Counted from the stretch's first letter, positions 30,489-41,532 are shown. The stretch is 64,000 bases of DNA from Candidatus Stackebrandtia excrementipullorum (GCA_019113825.1 DXGR01000027.1:62001-126000), one strand, 5' to 3'. Notes: generated by a model from the sequence alone, not told the origin. Made by a program: numbers and translations.

Positions 30489-30602
30489 TTCTCGGAGAAA
30501 CCGTCTTTACATCGCCCGGCCCGTTGCGTTGTGCTCCGAGCTGCCTGGTGCACCCCCGTCATAACGGGCCCGACGTAACGAAGACGGCTGTTCAGACGGC
30601 GT

Positions 30603-31856
30603 TCAGCAGCCTCCCGAAGGCGGGTCGACACACGCGGCGCGTTCCCACAGCAGCTCGAAGTTGGCCGCATAGTCCTCGGTCGCCTCCGGAATCTCCACCT
30701 TCATCAAAACCTCGTCGTGGTTCCGCAAAGCCGGACCGGTGAGATTGTGGGAACCGGTGAAAACGATGTCACGGTCGGGAGTGCCGTTATAAGTGCCGGA
30801 GAAGTTGATGTACTTGGAGTGGATCGACACCGGGTTCTCGTTGCCCGCCGAATTGTCGTAATAACGTTTCAAGGTCACACCGGACTGGGCCGACAATTTC
30901 GAGTGGACTTTCGATCCCATGGACCCGTATGCGACGCGTACCTCACATCCCAGTTTCGCCAACCGGACCAGTTGGTCGGCCACGGCGACACGAGCGTCGG
31001 TGAAACTGGCGTGGGCCACGTCGAGACCGCACGCACCCTCCTGCTGCTTGATGTACCCCAGGATCAGAGCGATCGTGTCGGTGGCCGGCTCGGTACCGTT
31101 ACCGCCGTTGGCGGTCGCTCGAGGTGAGAAGTACACGGTGACGCTGCGGTCGGCGGTCCGGTAATACCCGTCGTTGGAATTGAAGTAGTTGTTGTTCTTA
31201 CGCTGCTGCAACATGTTGTCGAAGTGACGCCCGAAAAACGCGTACAGGTCGGGGTCACCGTGTACCACAAGCGCGTTGTTGAACTGGTTGTTCTGACTGT
31301 TGGTCCAGTTCTGTGAGGCGTTGAAGACGACGTCGCTCATGCCGTTCGTCGCCGAGAACGAGAACAGTTTCTGGTGGTTGATCGAGTATCCGCGGTTGGC
31401 GATGCAACCGGTCTGCTGGTCTCCGGACGTCCCCGGGCCTTCGCACCACGTCAACTGTGTGAAACCGGCGGACTTGAGGATCGCGATCGCCTCGTTGTTC
31501 GGGTCGGTGTTGGTCGTGCCACCCGCACCCTCCTTGTCCACGGCCAGTCGTACCTCGACGCCACGTTCCTGGGCGTCGGCCAGTGCCTGAGCGGTTTCGG
31601 TCCGCGTCCAACTGAACATCGCGCCGTTGATCTGTTCACCGGCTGGCGTCTGTTCCACCAGCTCGATGAAGTGCTGTTCGACCGCATAGTCGCGTTGTCC
31701 TTCGGGGCCGGGTTCGTTGAACACCGCATAGGACCCTGCGACCTCGGCCCGAGGCTCGGTTTCATCGGCCATGGCCGGAATGGTGACGGCGGTCAGCCCC
31801 GCCACGGCGAATACGGCGACCGCGAACAGCCACGGTCGCCTACGAATGGTAGACAT
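30603..31856 (-). CDS. secreted phospholipase D-like protein
   Basis: Signal peptide; two HxK-type half-sites (INHQKLFSFS; VHSKLSAQ) and SIHSKYINFSGTY. Confidence 0.8.
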   Translation of the reverse strand: MSTIRRRPWLFAVAVFAVAGLTAVTIPAMADETEPRAEVAGSYAVFNEPGPEGQRDYAVEQHFIELVEQTPAGEQINGAMFSWTRTETAQALADAQERGVEVRLAVDKEGAGGTTNTDPNNEAIAILKSAGFTQLTWCEGPGTSGDQQTGCIANRGYSINHQKLFSFSATNGMSDVVFNASQNWTNSQNNQFNNALVVHGDPDLYAFFGRHFDNMLQQRKNNNYFNSNDGYYRTADRSVTVYFSPRATANGGNGTEPATDTIALILGYIKQQEGACGLDVAHASFTDARVAVADQLVRLAKLGCEVRVAYGSMGSKVHSKLSAQSGVTLKRYYDNSAGNENPVSIHSKYINFSGTYNGTPDRDIVFTGSHNLTGPALRNHDEVLMKVEIPEATEDYAANFELLWERAACVDPPSGGC

Positions 31857-32795
31857 GTCGAACTCCCAATGTCGATCTTGAGGCAAGGTCAAGCACGGGA
31901 GCCATCGTGCTCTGCGACAAGGTACCGGGTATCAGACGATGAGGATAGTCTTAAATCCACAAAATCCACACAAAATGTCTCGCTCTTCGGGCCGAGCCCG
32001 CACCCGGGCGTCGCAAAAAGCGTTGATACCGGGATATCGATCGACCGGACTCGGGTTTACCCCCACCGTGCCACCCGCCACCAACGACCGCCTCTCCTGC
32101 ACGACATTGTCGCCAATGGAAGCTTCCGGCAACGCCAACCGAACCATCCCCACGTGAAGACCGGGACCCGCCGATGGGTCACGACGCTCGGGACGGACTC
32201 TTCCGGTGCCATGAAACGTTTCGGACCGAACATGCGGGCACATGCCGTTGCAAACGGCACATCAGGGTAGTGGCCGAGGTCGGCCCCATGAATCCGTGAC
32301 CCGGTCGTGTCGTGCACGAGACAGCCGAAGTAGAAGCTCACGGCCACCTGGTTCAACGATCGAGGCAGGCAGAACACCCGGTCCAAACGGGCCACGCCCT
32401 TGTCAGGGCGCGGAATCGCTTCGGTGCCGCGGTTCGGACGACGATCCACCGCCCGCCCATCGGTACATCAGCACAGGTCATGTGTCGATTCCAACGATCC
32501 ACACCGCCGTGGGACGTTCCGGTGAAGACGGCCGGAAGCCAAGAAGCCCGGGGTTACGCAACAAGCCGACACATGTCCGGGATCAGATGCTCGACGCCCG
32601 ACGGTCCGGCCGTCTTTACAAAACAACGCTCTTGACCCACCTGTACGCCGTAGGACACGTTGAGTGATTCCTGACGATCGAAACCGTAAACACTTCGCCG
32701 GCATCATAAAGAAACGCCTCGAAAGACTTGCCGCTCAGGAGACCTTCCACCATCTGCTCTGGCGACGGTGGCCCGGTCCACCCATGCCAAGGAAC

Positions 32796-34034
32796 TCACC
32801 CTCCCGAATGCTCAACGTCCGCAGCCGTGGGCACCGTGTCGTCCTCCGGGTCGTCCAACCAGCCATCGGGCAGATGCACCTTGGCCGGGGAGTTCGTCCT
32901 GCCGCGAGGTTTACCCAGCACGTCTCGGGGAAACGGCTGGTCGGCCAGGGCCTCAAGCCGGTCGTCGAGTTCCGCCAACGACGAAACCATGGCCAGCGAC
33001 CTGCGCTGATCACCACCGACACTGAAACCCTTCAGGTACCAGGCGACATGCTTACGAAAGTCCGTGCACCCGTGTTCCTCCGCGGTGATGTTGCGACGTT
33101 TCTCCGGCCGCAGGCTGCTGCCGTCGGGCGGCGACTCACCTGCGTCGGTGTACCAGTCGACGAGCAGGCGAGCGTGACGGCTCATGATCTGCGTCACCTC
33201 CCGCAGAGAGGGCATCACCCGCCGGTCGTCCTCATCTCTCCTGACGGAACCGGCGTCCTGAACGCTTCGCGCGGCGAATGCGGCCTCCAGATCCGCGAAC
33301 AGCCACGGGCGTCCGAGGCAGCCACGTCCGACCACGACACCGTCGCACCCGGTGTGGTCGACCATTCGCAAAGCGTCCGAAGCCTCCCAAATATCGCCGT
33401 TACCCAACACCGGAATAGACAGCGCACTCTTCAGTTTCGCAATCGAATCCCAATCGGCCTCACCCGAATATCGTTGCGCCCCCGTACGAGCGTGGAGAGC
33501 CACCCACGTCGCACCGGCGTCCTGCGCAGCCATCCCGGCGTCGATATACGTCAGGTGGTCGTCATCGATACCTTTGCGCATCTTCACCGTGACCGGGATA
33601 CCGGCCGGCGCCGCCGCCGACACCGCTGCGGACACGATCCGACCGAACAGACGCCGCTTGTACGGCAACGCCGATCCCCCACCCTTGCGGGTCACCTTCG
33701 GCACACTGCACCCGAAGTTCATGTCGATGTGATCGGCAAGGTCCTCATCGACGACCATCTCCACGGCCTTACGAACCGTCTCCGGGTCGACCCCGTACAG
33801 CTGAAGGCTACGAGGACGCTCACTCTCATGAAACGCGATCATTCGCGTGGTCTTCGGGTTGCGTTCGAGGAGCGCGCGCGTCATGACCATTTCGCAGGTG
33901 TATATCCCGCCGCCCTGTTCGGCGCACAAACGTCGATAGGCCACGTTGGTGATGCCGGCCATGGGGGCCAACACCACCGGCGGATCCACCGGGAACCTAC
34001 CAAGCATCAACGTCGCGCTCACGTCGTCGAGCAT
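32796..34034 (-). CDS. dusB: tRNA dihydrouridine synthase (DusB-like)
   Basis: VVLAPMAGITNVAYRRLC; IDMNFGCSVPKVTRKGGGSAL; GCDGVVVGRGCLGRPWLF. Confidence 0.92.
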   Translation of the reverse strand: MLDDVSATLMLGRFPVDPPVVLAPMAGITNVAYRRLCAEQGGGIYTCEMVMTRALLERNPKTTRMIAFHESERPRSLQLYGVDPETVRKAVEMVVDEDLADHIDMNFGCSVPKVTRKGGGSALPYKRRLFGRIVSAAVSAAAPAGIPVTVKMRKGIDDDHLTYIDAGMAAQDAGATWVALHARTGAQRYSGEADWDSIAKLKSALSIPVLGNGDIWEASDALRMVDHTGCDGVVVGRGCLGRPWLFADLEAAFAARSVQDAGSVRRDEDDRRVMPSLREVTQIMSRHARLLVDWYTDAGESPPDGSSLRPEKRRNITAEEHGCTDFRKHVAWYLKGFSVGGDQRRSLAMVSSLAELDDRLEALADQPFPRDVLGKPRGRTNSPAKVHLPDGWLDDPEDDTVPTAADVEHSGG

Positions 34035-34071
34035 GCCACACGACCGGAGTCGACCCGGATGACCGCTCGCG

Positions 34072-34863
34072 TCAGGCGACGGGTACGGGGTTCGGGTTCG
34101 GGTTCGCGCCTCCGTAACGCCTGTCCCGTGAAGCGAACATCTCACAGGCCTGCCAGAGATGTCGGCGGTCGAAATCGGGCCACAGGACGTCCATGAACAC
34201 CATTTCGGCGTACGTCGCCTGCCACGCCATGAAGTTGGAGGTGCGTTGCTCGCCGGAACACCGCAAGAACAGGTCCACGTCGGGAAGCCCCGGGTTGTAC
34301 AGGTACTTTGCAAACGTCTTCTCGGTGATCCGATCGGGGTTCACCTTGCCGGCCTGTACGTCGCGCGCCAAAGCTGCGGCCGCGTCGGCGATCTCGGCAC
34401 GTCCGCCGTAGTTCACACAAAACTGCAGGGTGATGACGTCGTTGTTTTTCGACATCTCCTCGGCCACCATCAGCTCGTTGATGACGCTGCGCCACAGTCT
34501 CGGACGGCGGCCGGCCCACCGGATACGCACCCCCATCGCCGACAGCTCATCGCGCCGCCGGTGAATCACGTCACGGTTGAACCCCATCAACCATCGCACC
34601 TCATCGGGTGAACGCCGCCAGTTCTCCGTGGAAAACGCATAGGCCGAAACCGTTTTGACACCCAATTCGATGGCGCCCTCGATCACATCGAACAGCGACG
34701 ACTCACCATGCGAATGCCCGTAGGTTCGTGGCTTGCCGCGTTCCTTCGCCCAGCGGCCGTTGCCATCCATGACAATCGCCACGTGCTCGGGTATGAGGTC
34801 CTTGGGAATTCGCGGTGGGCGAGCACCGGACGGGTGGGGGGACGGCGGACGATAACGGCTCAA
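34072..34863 (-). CDS. uppS: isoprenyl (polyprenyl diphosphate) transferase
   Basis: HVAIVMDGNGRWAKERGKPRTYGH; DLFLRCSGEQRTSNFMAWQATYAE. Confidence 0.92.
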   Translation of the reverse strand: MSRYRPPSPHPSGARPPRIPKDLIPEHVAIVMDGNGRWAKERGKPRTYGHSHGESSLFDVIEGAIELGVKTVSAYAFSTENWRRSPDEVRWLMGFNRDVIHRRRDELSAMGVRIRWAGRRPRLWRSVINELMVAEEMSKNNDVITLQFCVNYGGRAEIADAAAALARDVQAGKVNPDRITEKTFAKYLYNPGLPDVDLFLRCSGEQRTSNFMAWQATYAEMVFMDVLWPDFDRRHLWQACEMFASRDRRYGGANPNPNPVPVA

Positions 34864-35639
34864 CGGTTTTCCAACTTTCGATCAAGAACGTGTTTGGTCG
34901 GTTGAGTGCGCTGCACATAAGACAGCGACCGAACCGATCGTTCCAGATGCCACTGGAGGTGCGCCGAGACCAGTCCACTCGCCTCGTTGCGGACCTGTTG
35001 TGTCGTGGTGACCGCGTTCTTCCAGTCCCCGCTGACCAGCGCTCGCAGCAGACCGAACGTTTCAGGGGCGGGATGAGTCGACCCCGCCGGACGACAGCCG
35101 CGACAAACACACCCGCCCGCGGGCACCGAGAACGCGCCGTGTTCACCGCGTCTGCCGCACAACGCGCACTCGGTGAGCGCCGGCGCCCAGCCGGCAGCCC
35201 CCATCGCACGCAACAGGTAGGCGTCCAGTATCAGCGGGGACGGATGTGTTCCGTCACTCAGCGCACGAAACGCACCCAGTGTCAATTGAAAAATGCGCAG
35301 GGACGGTTCGTGCTCTTCGGGAGTAAGCCGTTCAGCGGTCTCGCTGATGGCGCAGGCCACCGTATAACGCTGGTAATCGGCGGTGATACGCCTGCCGTAC
35401 AGGTCGATGCCCACCACTTGAGTGACCGTATGCAGGTTCCGGCCCTCGATCAGTTGCAGATCTATGTGGCCGAACGGTGACAGTCGTGCACCGAATTTCG
35501 AACTGGTGCGGCGCACGCCCTTGGCCACGGCTCGCATACGACCGGATCGACGCCCCAACAGGGACACGATGTGATCGGCCTCGCCCAGTTTATGGGTGCG
35601 CAGCACCAAGGCGTCGTCTCGAAAGAATTTCCGCTGCAT
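34860..35639 (-). CDS. recO: DNA repair protein RecO
   Basis: DDALVLRTHKLGEADHIVSLLGRRSGRMRAVAKGVRRTSSKFGARL. Confidence 0.9.
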   Translation of the reverse strand: MQRKFFRDDALVLRTHKLGEADHIVSLLGRRSGRMRAVAKGVRRTSSKFGARLSPFGHIDLQLIEGRNLHTVTQVVGIDLYGRRITADYQRYTVACAISETAERLTPEEHEPSLRIFQLTLGAFRALSDGTHPSPLILDAYLLRAMGAAGWAPALTECALCGRRGEHGAFSVPAGGCVCRGCRPAGSTHPAPETFGLLRALVSGDWKNAVTTTQQVRNEASGLVSAHLQWHLERSVRSLSYVQRTQPTKHVLDRKLENR

Positions 35640-35827
35640 ACCACCCACGCCTCTATTCTGCCTCGCCCACCGAGCAACGCCCAGACCGTGGCCGTGACCT
35701 CATGCGTTTCTAGGGCGCTCGTCAAACCGTCGACCCTGCGGAGAAACCGCCGTCGCGTCGGCTGATCCGTCGCGCAACGTCCGGCGACGTCACCGAAAAG
35801 CCCGGCGCGCCATACGACGTGCGGAGC

Positions 35828-36652
35828 TCAACCGGTCAGCCGTCGGCGGGCCTCGGTGACGATACGTCGCTGGGACGGGGTCGCCCAACGTCCGTCGCTT
35901 AGCAGGCGGTCCACCAGTTCGATCAAAGCCACCGGGACCGAAACCTCTTGCGGGTGCGACGCCGCGAAACCGACCGCGGCGGCCAGGTCGCCCAGGTCCG
36001 AATCCGTTGTAGAGATTATCTTTGTCTTCGGCGGAAGGAACCGCTGCAAGCGAACCAGGACCGCCGCTTCGCCCTCCCGCTCCGATCGACGCCACGACGG
36101 GCATTCGGCCAACTGTCCGTGAGCAGCGCACCAGGCCATGTCCGCGCAGACCGCGGCCTCCACCATATGGGACCGGATCGCACGCGTCAGCCCTGCGATC
36201 TCGACAAGATCGGCCGTCGCCGAGGTCGCCATGACCGCGATGACCCGGTCAAGACCGGACGGGGCCGATGCGCATTGCGCCAGCGTCTTCGCCGCGATCC
36301 CGGCTTCGTCCACGGTGCAGTCGACAGACTCGACGAGTTCACCGAACCGGTCGGTCCACAGGCGATCATCCGGGTCGTGCACGGGCACCGCCGACACCAG
36401 ATCGGCCTCATCGTGTGTCGCCAGGGCAACGATGCGCAAGCTGACGGCGACGATGTCGCGACGGGTACGCGAAGCCTCCGACCGGGAGGCAGAGTCCTCG
36501 GCCGACCCGTACAGCACCCGGTCCAGCGCCGACAAAGCGGCCGGCCCGCGCCTCAGCTCACCCAACGAGGGCAGTTCCGGTGACCGCTGAGCGATCCCGG
36601 GCAACTCGAACTCGGTGGGCGCGGTACCCCGCGGTGTTTCTCCGGTCCCCAT
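35828..36652 (-). CDS. hypothetical protein
   Basis: Long ORF with coding-like composition between recO and era; no motif recognised. Confidence 0.6.
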   Translation of the reverse strand: MGTGETPRGTAPTEFELPGIAQRSPELPSLGELRRGPAALSALDRVLYGSAEDSASRSEASRTRRDIVAVSLRIVALATHDEADLVSAVPVHDPDDRLWTDRFGELVESVDCTVDEAGIAAKTLAQCASAPSGLDRVIAVMATSATADLVEIAGLTRAIRSHMVEAAVCADMAWCAAHGQLAECPSWRRSEREGEAAVLVRLQRFLPPKTKIISTTDSDLGDLAAAVGFAASHPQEVSVPVALIELVDRLLSDGRWATPSQRRIVTEARRRLTG

Positions 36653-36773
36653 CACGTTCCTAGAATGCCCCAATCGATCCGCCGAAGCCATAGGCTCCGG
36701 TTACCGGCACGGAGGCTTCGTCCGCTGAAGAGCCCGTGCGAGCGCGATTCGTCGCATGTGGTCTTCGGTGAAT

Positions 36774-36790
36774 GTGTACAGTTTGTACAC
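36774..36790. promoter_or_regulatory. candidate operator palindrome
   Basis: GTGTACA-GTT-TGTACAC, perfect 7-bp arms, in the era/hypothetical intergenic gap. Confidence 0.3.
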
Positions 36791-36844
36791 CACAAGGCCT
36801 CTTTCGGAAACCGTGCAACGGAACAGCGAACGTATAGGCGGCCT

Positions 36845-37759
36845 CTAGAAGCCAAGCCTTTGCAAATATTTCGGGTTCCGTTGCCAGTCTTTGGCGACCC
36901 GGACGTGCAGATCGAGGTAGACCCTGGAGTCGATCAGTTTGGCGATTTCCTTACGCGCCCGCGTGCCGACCACGCGCAAGCGCGAGCCGCCCTTACCGAT
37001 GACGATGGCCTTCTGTGACTGACGTTCCACGTAGATCTCCGCATAGATCTTTTTGCGCGGCCCCTCGTCGGTTTCCTCGTCCTCCATGTCCTCGATCACG
37101 ACCGCGATCGAGTGAGGCAGTTCCTCCTTAACCCCTTCAAGCGCCGCCTCTCGCACCAACTCGGCGATCATGACCCGCTCCGGTTCGTCGGAAATCATGT
37201 CGTCGGGGTACAGCTGAGGTGATTCGGGCAGATGTTTTGACAACACGTCCACCAACACATCGACCTGTTCACCGGCGACCGCACTGACCGGGACGATGTC
37301 GGCGAAGTCCGCCAACCGGTCGACCTCGGTCAACTGTTTGAGCAGTGCTCCGCGCTTCACGAGGTCGGTTTTCGTGACCACGGCAACGACCTTTGCGCGC
37401 AACTCGGCGATTTCCCGGGCGATGTAACGGTCGCCGGGACCTATTGCCTCGTTGGCGGGTATGCAGAGGCCGACGACGTCGACCTCGGTCCACGTCTGCC
37501 GTACCTGGTCGTTCAGGCGTTCACCCAGGAGGGTTTTCGGCTTGTGCAGGCCCGGGGTGTCGACCAGGATCAGTTGCGACGCCGGGCGATGCAGGATGCC
37601 CCGCACCACGTGGCGGGTTGTTTGAGGCCGGTTGGAGGTAATCGCGATCTTCGAGCCGATAATGGCGTTGGTCAGCGTCGACTTTCCAGCGTTCGGTCGA
37701 CCGACAAAGCACGCGAAGCCGGCTCGAAACGGGGCCGAGGTGTCATCCATGTCCACCAT
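36845..37759 (-). CDS. era: GTPase Era
   Basis: GRPNAGKSTLTNAIIG, VDTPGLHKPK, KTD, C-terminal KH IYVERQSQKAIVIGKGGSRLR. Confidence 0.95.
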   Translation of the reverse strand: MVDMDDTSAPFRAGFACFVGRPNAGKSTLTNAIIGSKIAITSNRPQTTRHVVRGILHRPASQLILVDTPGLHKPKTLLGERLNDQVRQTWTEVDVVGLCIPANEAIGPGDRYIAREIAELRAKVVAVVTKTDLVKRGALLKQLTEVDRLADFADIVPVSAVAGEQVDVLVDVLSKHLPESPQLYPDDMISDEPERVMIAELVREAALEGVKEELPHSIAVVIEDMEDEETDEGPRKKIYAEIYVERQSQKAIVIGKGGSRLRVVGTRARKEIAKLIDSRVYLDLHVRVAKDWQRNPKYLQRLGF

Positions 37760-37780
37760 TGTCCCCGGCAGCCCACGGCT

Positions 37781-38125
37781 CTAACCGGCCACCCGGGAAA
37801 CGCCGTCTTCGGTCACCACGTATACGGGCGCGGCATCGCTCAGGTCACGCACCGCGGCCAGGCCCTGGGCATCGACGACCTCGGACACCGAACCGTGAGA
37901 AACCACGACCGCGGCCGCTTCCAGGGTTTCGGCACCGGCTGCGACCGCCTGAGCCACGGCCAGTTGCAGTGCGGACAAGCGTAGGTGCGGCAACCTCACC
38001 GAGGCCGCGGCATAGGTGCGACCGTCCTGGTCCCTCACCGCCGCGCCTTTCGGTGCGCCGATTCGAGCGGCTGCCGCGTGAGCCAGGGTGACCAACTTGT
38101 CGTCTTCGGGGTCAAGCTCGATCAT
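37781..38125 (-). CDS. cytidine deaminase-like protein
   Basis: 114 aa between era and the CorC-like gene; LVTLAHAAAARIGAPKGAAVRDQDGRTYAAASV. Confidence 0.6.
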   Translation of the reverse strand: MIELDPEDDKLVTLAHAAAARIGAPKGAAVRDQDGRTYAAASVRLPHLRLSALQLAVAQAVAAGAETLEAAAVVVSHGSVSEVVDAQGLAAVRDLSDAAPVYVVTEDGVSRVAG

Positions 38126-39414
38126 GGCGATTCCTTCGCGGTGTCGTTGTCCTCGGCCGTGACGGCCGGTTCCATGCGTCGCACCACCACGGTGTCGATG
38201 CGGTTTCGGCGTCCGGCTGTACCCTCCGCCGTCAATTCCAGACCATACGTGACAGCCCTGGCGCCGGGAATGGGAACTTTACCCAATGCCTGCGACAAGA
38301 GGCCCGCAACGGTTTCCACGTCACCGTCGGGGATCTCAACGTCACACAAACCCGCGAGGTCTTCAATCGACATACGTGCGGTCACCCGGATCGACCCGTC
38401 GGACAACGGCTCGGCGATCGGCCGCTCGACGTCGTACTCGTCGGTGATCTCACCGACGATCTCCTCAAGGATGTCCTCGATCGTGACCAGACCGGCGGTT
38501 CCTCCGTACTCGTCGACGACCACCGCTATGTGAATGCGTGCCGCCTGCATCTCCCGTAGCAGGTCGTCCACCGGTTTCGACTCCGGAACGAACGTTGCTT
38601 CACGCATGACCTGTGACACCGGGAGATCGACACGGTCCCCCGTCGCGCGGACCAAGTCCTTCAAATAGACCATCCCCTGCACGTCGTCGATGTTCTCCCC
38701 GATCACCGGGATGCGGGAGAAACCGGACCGCAAGGCCAACGCCAACGCCTGTGAAGCGTCCTTACGACCCTCGATCCAGACCGTCTCGGTTCGAGGGACC
38801 ATCACCTCGCGGGCAATGGTGTCGCCGAGCGCGAACACCGAATGGATCATCTCCCGTTCACCGTGTTCGACCTCGCCACGTTGCTCGGCGATGTCGACCA
38901 GTTCACGCAGTTCCGTCTGCGTGGCAAACGGTCCCTCTCGAAACCCCTTACCGGGAGTCACCGCGTTGCCGACGATAATCAACAACCGGGTCAACGGTGA
39001 CAATGCCGCACCCAGGCCGCGCACGATACCGCCGGTGGCCAGCGCCACCGAATACGCGTGCTGCCGCCCCAGAGTGCGAGGCCCGACGCCGATGATCACA
39101 AAACTGACCACGGTCATCACTCCGGCCGTCACCGTCCATGTAGGCCAGCCGACACCCCAGGCGCCGAAGGCCGTAACGGCCACCAACGTGGTCGCCGTCA
39201 ACTCGCAGGCCAACCGCAACAAAATGAGCAGGTTGAGATGACGAGGTAGTTCGGACACGACCGTTTGAAGAGAAACCGCACCCCGGGCTTCCTCACGAAC
39301 CAGTTCGGCGGCTCGCGCCGGCGAAATCCGCGACAACGCCGCATCGGTCATCGCGGCCAGACCCGCCACCACGACCAACGCCGCGGCGAAACCCAACAGT
39401 GTTTCGGTGGACAT
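38122..39414 (-). CDS. hemolysin/CorC family protein (CNNM plus CBS)
   Basis: EREMIHSVFALGDTIAREVMVPRTE; HIAVVVDEYGGTAGLVTIEDILEEIVGEI. Confidence 0.92.
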   Translation of the reverse strand: MSTETLLGFAAALVVVAGLAAMTDAALSRISPARAAELVREEARGAVSLQTVVSELPRHLNLLILLRLACELTATTLVAVTAFGAWGVGWPTWTVTAGVMTVVSFVIIGVGPRTLGRQHAYSVALATGGIVRGLGAALSPLTRLLIIVGNAVTPGKGFREGPFATQTELRELVDIAEQRGEVEHGEREMIHSVFALGDTIAREVMVPRTETVWIEGRKDASQALALALRSGFSRIPVIGENIDDVQGMVYLKDLVRATGDRVDLPVSQVMREATFVPESKPVDDLLREMQAARIHIAVVVDEYGGTAGLVTIEDILEEIVGEITDEYDVERPIAEPLSDGSIRVTARMSIEDLAGLCDVEIPDGDVETVAGLLSQALGKVPIPGARAVTYGLELTAEGTAGRRNRIDTVVVRRMEPAVTAEDNDTAKESP

Positions 39415-39420
39415 GACGAA

Positions 39421-39891
39421 CTACGGGGTCCGCTCTCGCCGCCAACTATCCAGAAGCGACTTCTGGAGACCGAACATCTGCTTGGCCTCGTCGGGTTCGG
39501 CGTGGTCGTACCCGAGTATGTGAAGAACACCGTGGACGGTCAGCAGATGAAGCTCATCGGCGGTCGAGTGCCCGGCGGTCGCGGCCTGTTTGGCCGCCAC
39601 GGTCGGACACAACACGATGTCACCGAGCATCGTCTCGGTCATCGGCTCCTCGTCGTTGGAGGGCCCCCGACCTACCGACAACTCGTCCATCGGAAACGAC
39701 AAGACGTCCGTCGGCCCCGACGAACCCATCCAACGGTGGTTGAGTTCGGTCATGTACTTCTCGTCGACGACCAGAATCGAGAGGTCTGCGAGCGGGTGTA
39801 CACCCATCTCCGTCAACGAGTGGCGCGCCACCTGACAAATCGCATCGGTGTCGACATCGACACCTGATTCGTTCGATATCTCTATGGACAT
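39421..39891 (-). CDS. ybeY: rRNA maturation RNase YbeY
   Basis: [19 protein letters not shown] metal-binding motif; [20 protein letters not shown]. Confidence 0.93.
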   Translation of the reverse strand: MSIEISNESGVDVDTDAICQVARHSLTEMGVHPLADLSILVVDEKYMTELNHRWMGSSGPTDVLSFPMDELSVGRGPSNDEEPMTETMLGDIVLCPTVAAKQAATAGHSTADELHLLTVHGVLHILGYDHAEPDEAKQMFGLQKSLLDSWRRERTP

Positions 39892-39912
39892 CGTCCTTCG
39901 CCTTCTTCTCCG

Positions 39913-41001
39913 TCAGCGACGCCGAGACGGCTTGCGGCCGCCACGGGCCGCATCGGCTCCGGTGGAGCCGTCGCCGTCACGGTTGCCGGCATCCCATTTT
40001 GCGTATGCGTCGACGATGTCGGCGACCAACTGGTGCCGGACGACGTCGCCGCTTCCCAACTGGGAGAAGTGCAGGTCTTCAACCCCTTTGAGGATCTCGC
40101 GGACAATACGAAGTCCGCTGACCGATCCACCGGGCAGGTCAACCTGTGTGACGTCGCCGGTGACTACAACCTTCGAGCCGAAGCCGAGACGAGTCAGGAA
40201 CATTTTCATCTGCTCGGGGGTCGTGTTCTGAGCCTCGTCGAGAATGATAAACGCGTCGTTAAGCGTTCGGCCACGCATATAAGCCAGCGGCGCGACCTCG
40301 ATCGTGCCCGATTCAATGAGCCGCGGAATCGAATCGGGGTCGATCATGTCGTGCAGTGCGTCGTACAGCGGGCGAAGGTAGGGGTCGATCTTCTCGAACA
40401 GAGTGCCCGGCAGGTAACCGAGCCGCTCCCCGGCTTCCACCGCGGGGCGGGTGAGAATGATCCGGTTGACCTGCTTGGACTGCAGCGCCTGAACCGCCTT
40501 CGCCATCGCCAGATAGGTTTTTCCGGTGCCGGCGGGGCCGATACCGAACACGACGGTGTGGTTGTCGATGGCCTCGACGTAACGCTTCTGTCCAACCGTC
40601 TTGGGGCGTATGCTGCGCCCACGACGGGAAACGATGTTCTGTGTGAGGTCCGCGTTCCGGGAGTCCTCCCCCGTGGCCAACATCCCGGCGGTACGACGCA
40701 CCGCGTCAACCGTGATCTCCTCACCACGGTTGACCAACGCTATGAGTTCGTAGAACAGGCGTTCACCTTCGGCGATATCTTTGGGCGCGCCGGTCAGGGT
40801 GATGGTGTCACCACGTACGTGTACGTCGGCTTTGACACTGCGTTCGATGAACCGAAGATTTTCATCGGCCGACCCCAGCAGGCTGACCATCGTCCGTGGA
40901 TCGCCGACAGTGATTTTGGCTTGGGGCCGCGACGCCCCCGAAGAAGACGATTGGTCTGACATAGGCATGGCCCCGTCGGGCTGTTCGCCACCTGCTCTCA
41001 C
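39913..41001 (-). CDS. PhoH family ATPase
   Basis: GPAGTGKTYLAMAKAV; AFIILDEAQNTTPEQMKMFLTRLGFGSKVVVTGD. Confidence 0.93.
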   Translation of the reverse strand: MRAGGEQPDGAMPMSDQSSSSGASRPQAKITVGDPRTMVSLLGSADENLRFIERSVKADVHVRGDTITLTGAPKDIAEGERLFYELIALVNRGEEITVDAVRRTAGMLATGEDSRNADLTQNIVSRRGRSIRPKTVGQKRYVEAIDNHTVVFGIGPAGTGKTYLAMAKAVQALQSKQVNRIILTRPAVEAGERLGYLPGTLFEKIDPYLRPLYDALHDMIDPDSIPRLIESGTIEVAPLAYMRGRTLNDAFIILDEAQNTTPEQMKMFLTRLGFGSKVVVTGDVTQVDLPGGSVSGLRIVREILKGVEDLHFSQLGSGDVVRHQLVADIVDAYAKWDAGNRDGDGSTGADAARGGRKPSRRR

Positions 41002-41120
41002 GCTGAATCGCCGCGACGGATTTCGCGGGCTTCTCCGGCAATGCTATAGCCAATGTCAGGCACATTGGTAGCCCGGATTGTCACTTTGTGTCGTCGGTGA
41101 GGGCCACCGGGCCACATGCG

Positions 41121-41531
41121 TCAGGCCATGGCCTGATCGGCCATCATGCGCAGCCCTTCGACAACCCCGCGCGTCAAGTCGCCGCCGCCGAACGAAGCGG
41201 TCATCGACAAAGCCGCCAACGCCGCGTTACGGTCGGGGATGCGCTTGATCACGGCGGCTCCTGTGACGATCTCAAGCTTGCGCTGAGTCGGAGAGACCGC
41301 GATCAGGACACTGGTGTCGGGCTCGGGCAACCGGTCGTGAAGGCCTCGTGCCGCACCTGCCGCAGGCTCGTGCAGAGGACCGACGTACACGCTGAACGTG
41401 AAGCCGGTTCGAGCATCCGCCGCCGCCAATGCCTCGTCGATGCGCAGCAGCTGCCGGATCGTGAACGGCCCGTCGAGCACATCGGGCTCCGCCGCGGATT
41501 CGGGAACCTCACCCGTCTTCGGCTTCACCAT
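41121..41531 (-). CDS. DUF5130-like (TPM-related) protein
   Basis: FSVYVGPLHEPAAGAARGLHDRLPEPDTSVLIAVSPTQRKLEIVTG; start uncertain. Confidence 0.6.
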   Translation of the reverse strand: MVKPKTGEVPESAAEPDVLDGPFTIRQLLRIDEALAAADARTGFTFSVYVGPLHEPAAGAARGLHDRLPEPDTSVLIAVSPTQRKLEIVTGAAVIKRIPDRNAALAALSMTASFGGGDLTRGVVEGLRMMADQAMA

Positions 41532-41532
41532 T

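Noticed and set aside
31900-32790. Short ORFs between the PLD-like gene and dus
   Set aside because: No convincing start or RBS and no conserved-looking motif; left unannotated.
36652-36855. 67-aa minus-strand ORF
   Set aside because: Low-complexity Arg/Ser-rich translation in an intergenic gap; no support.
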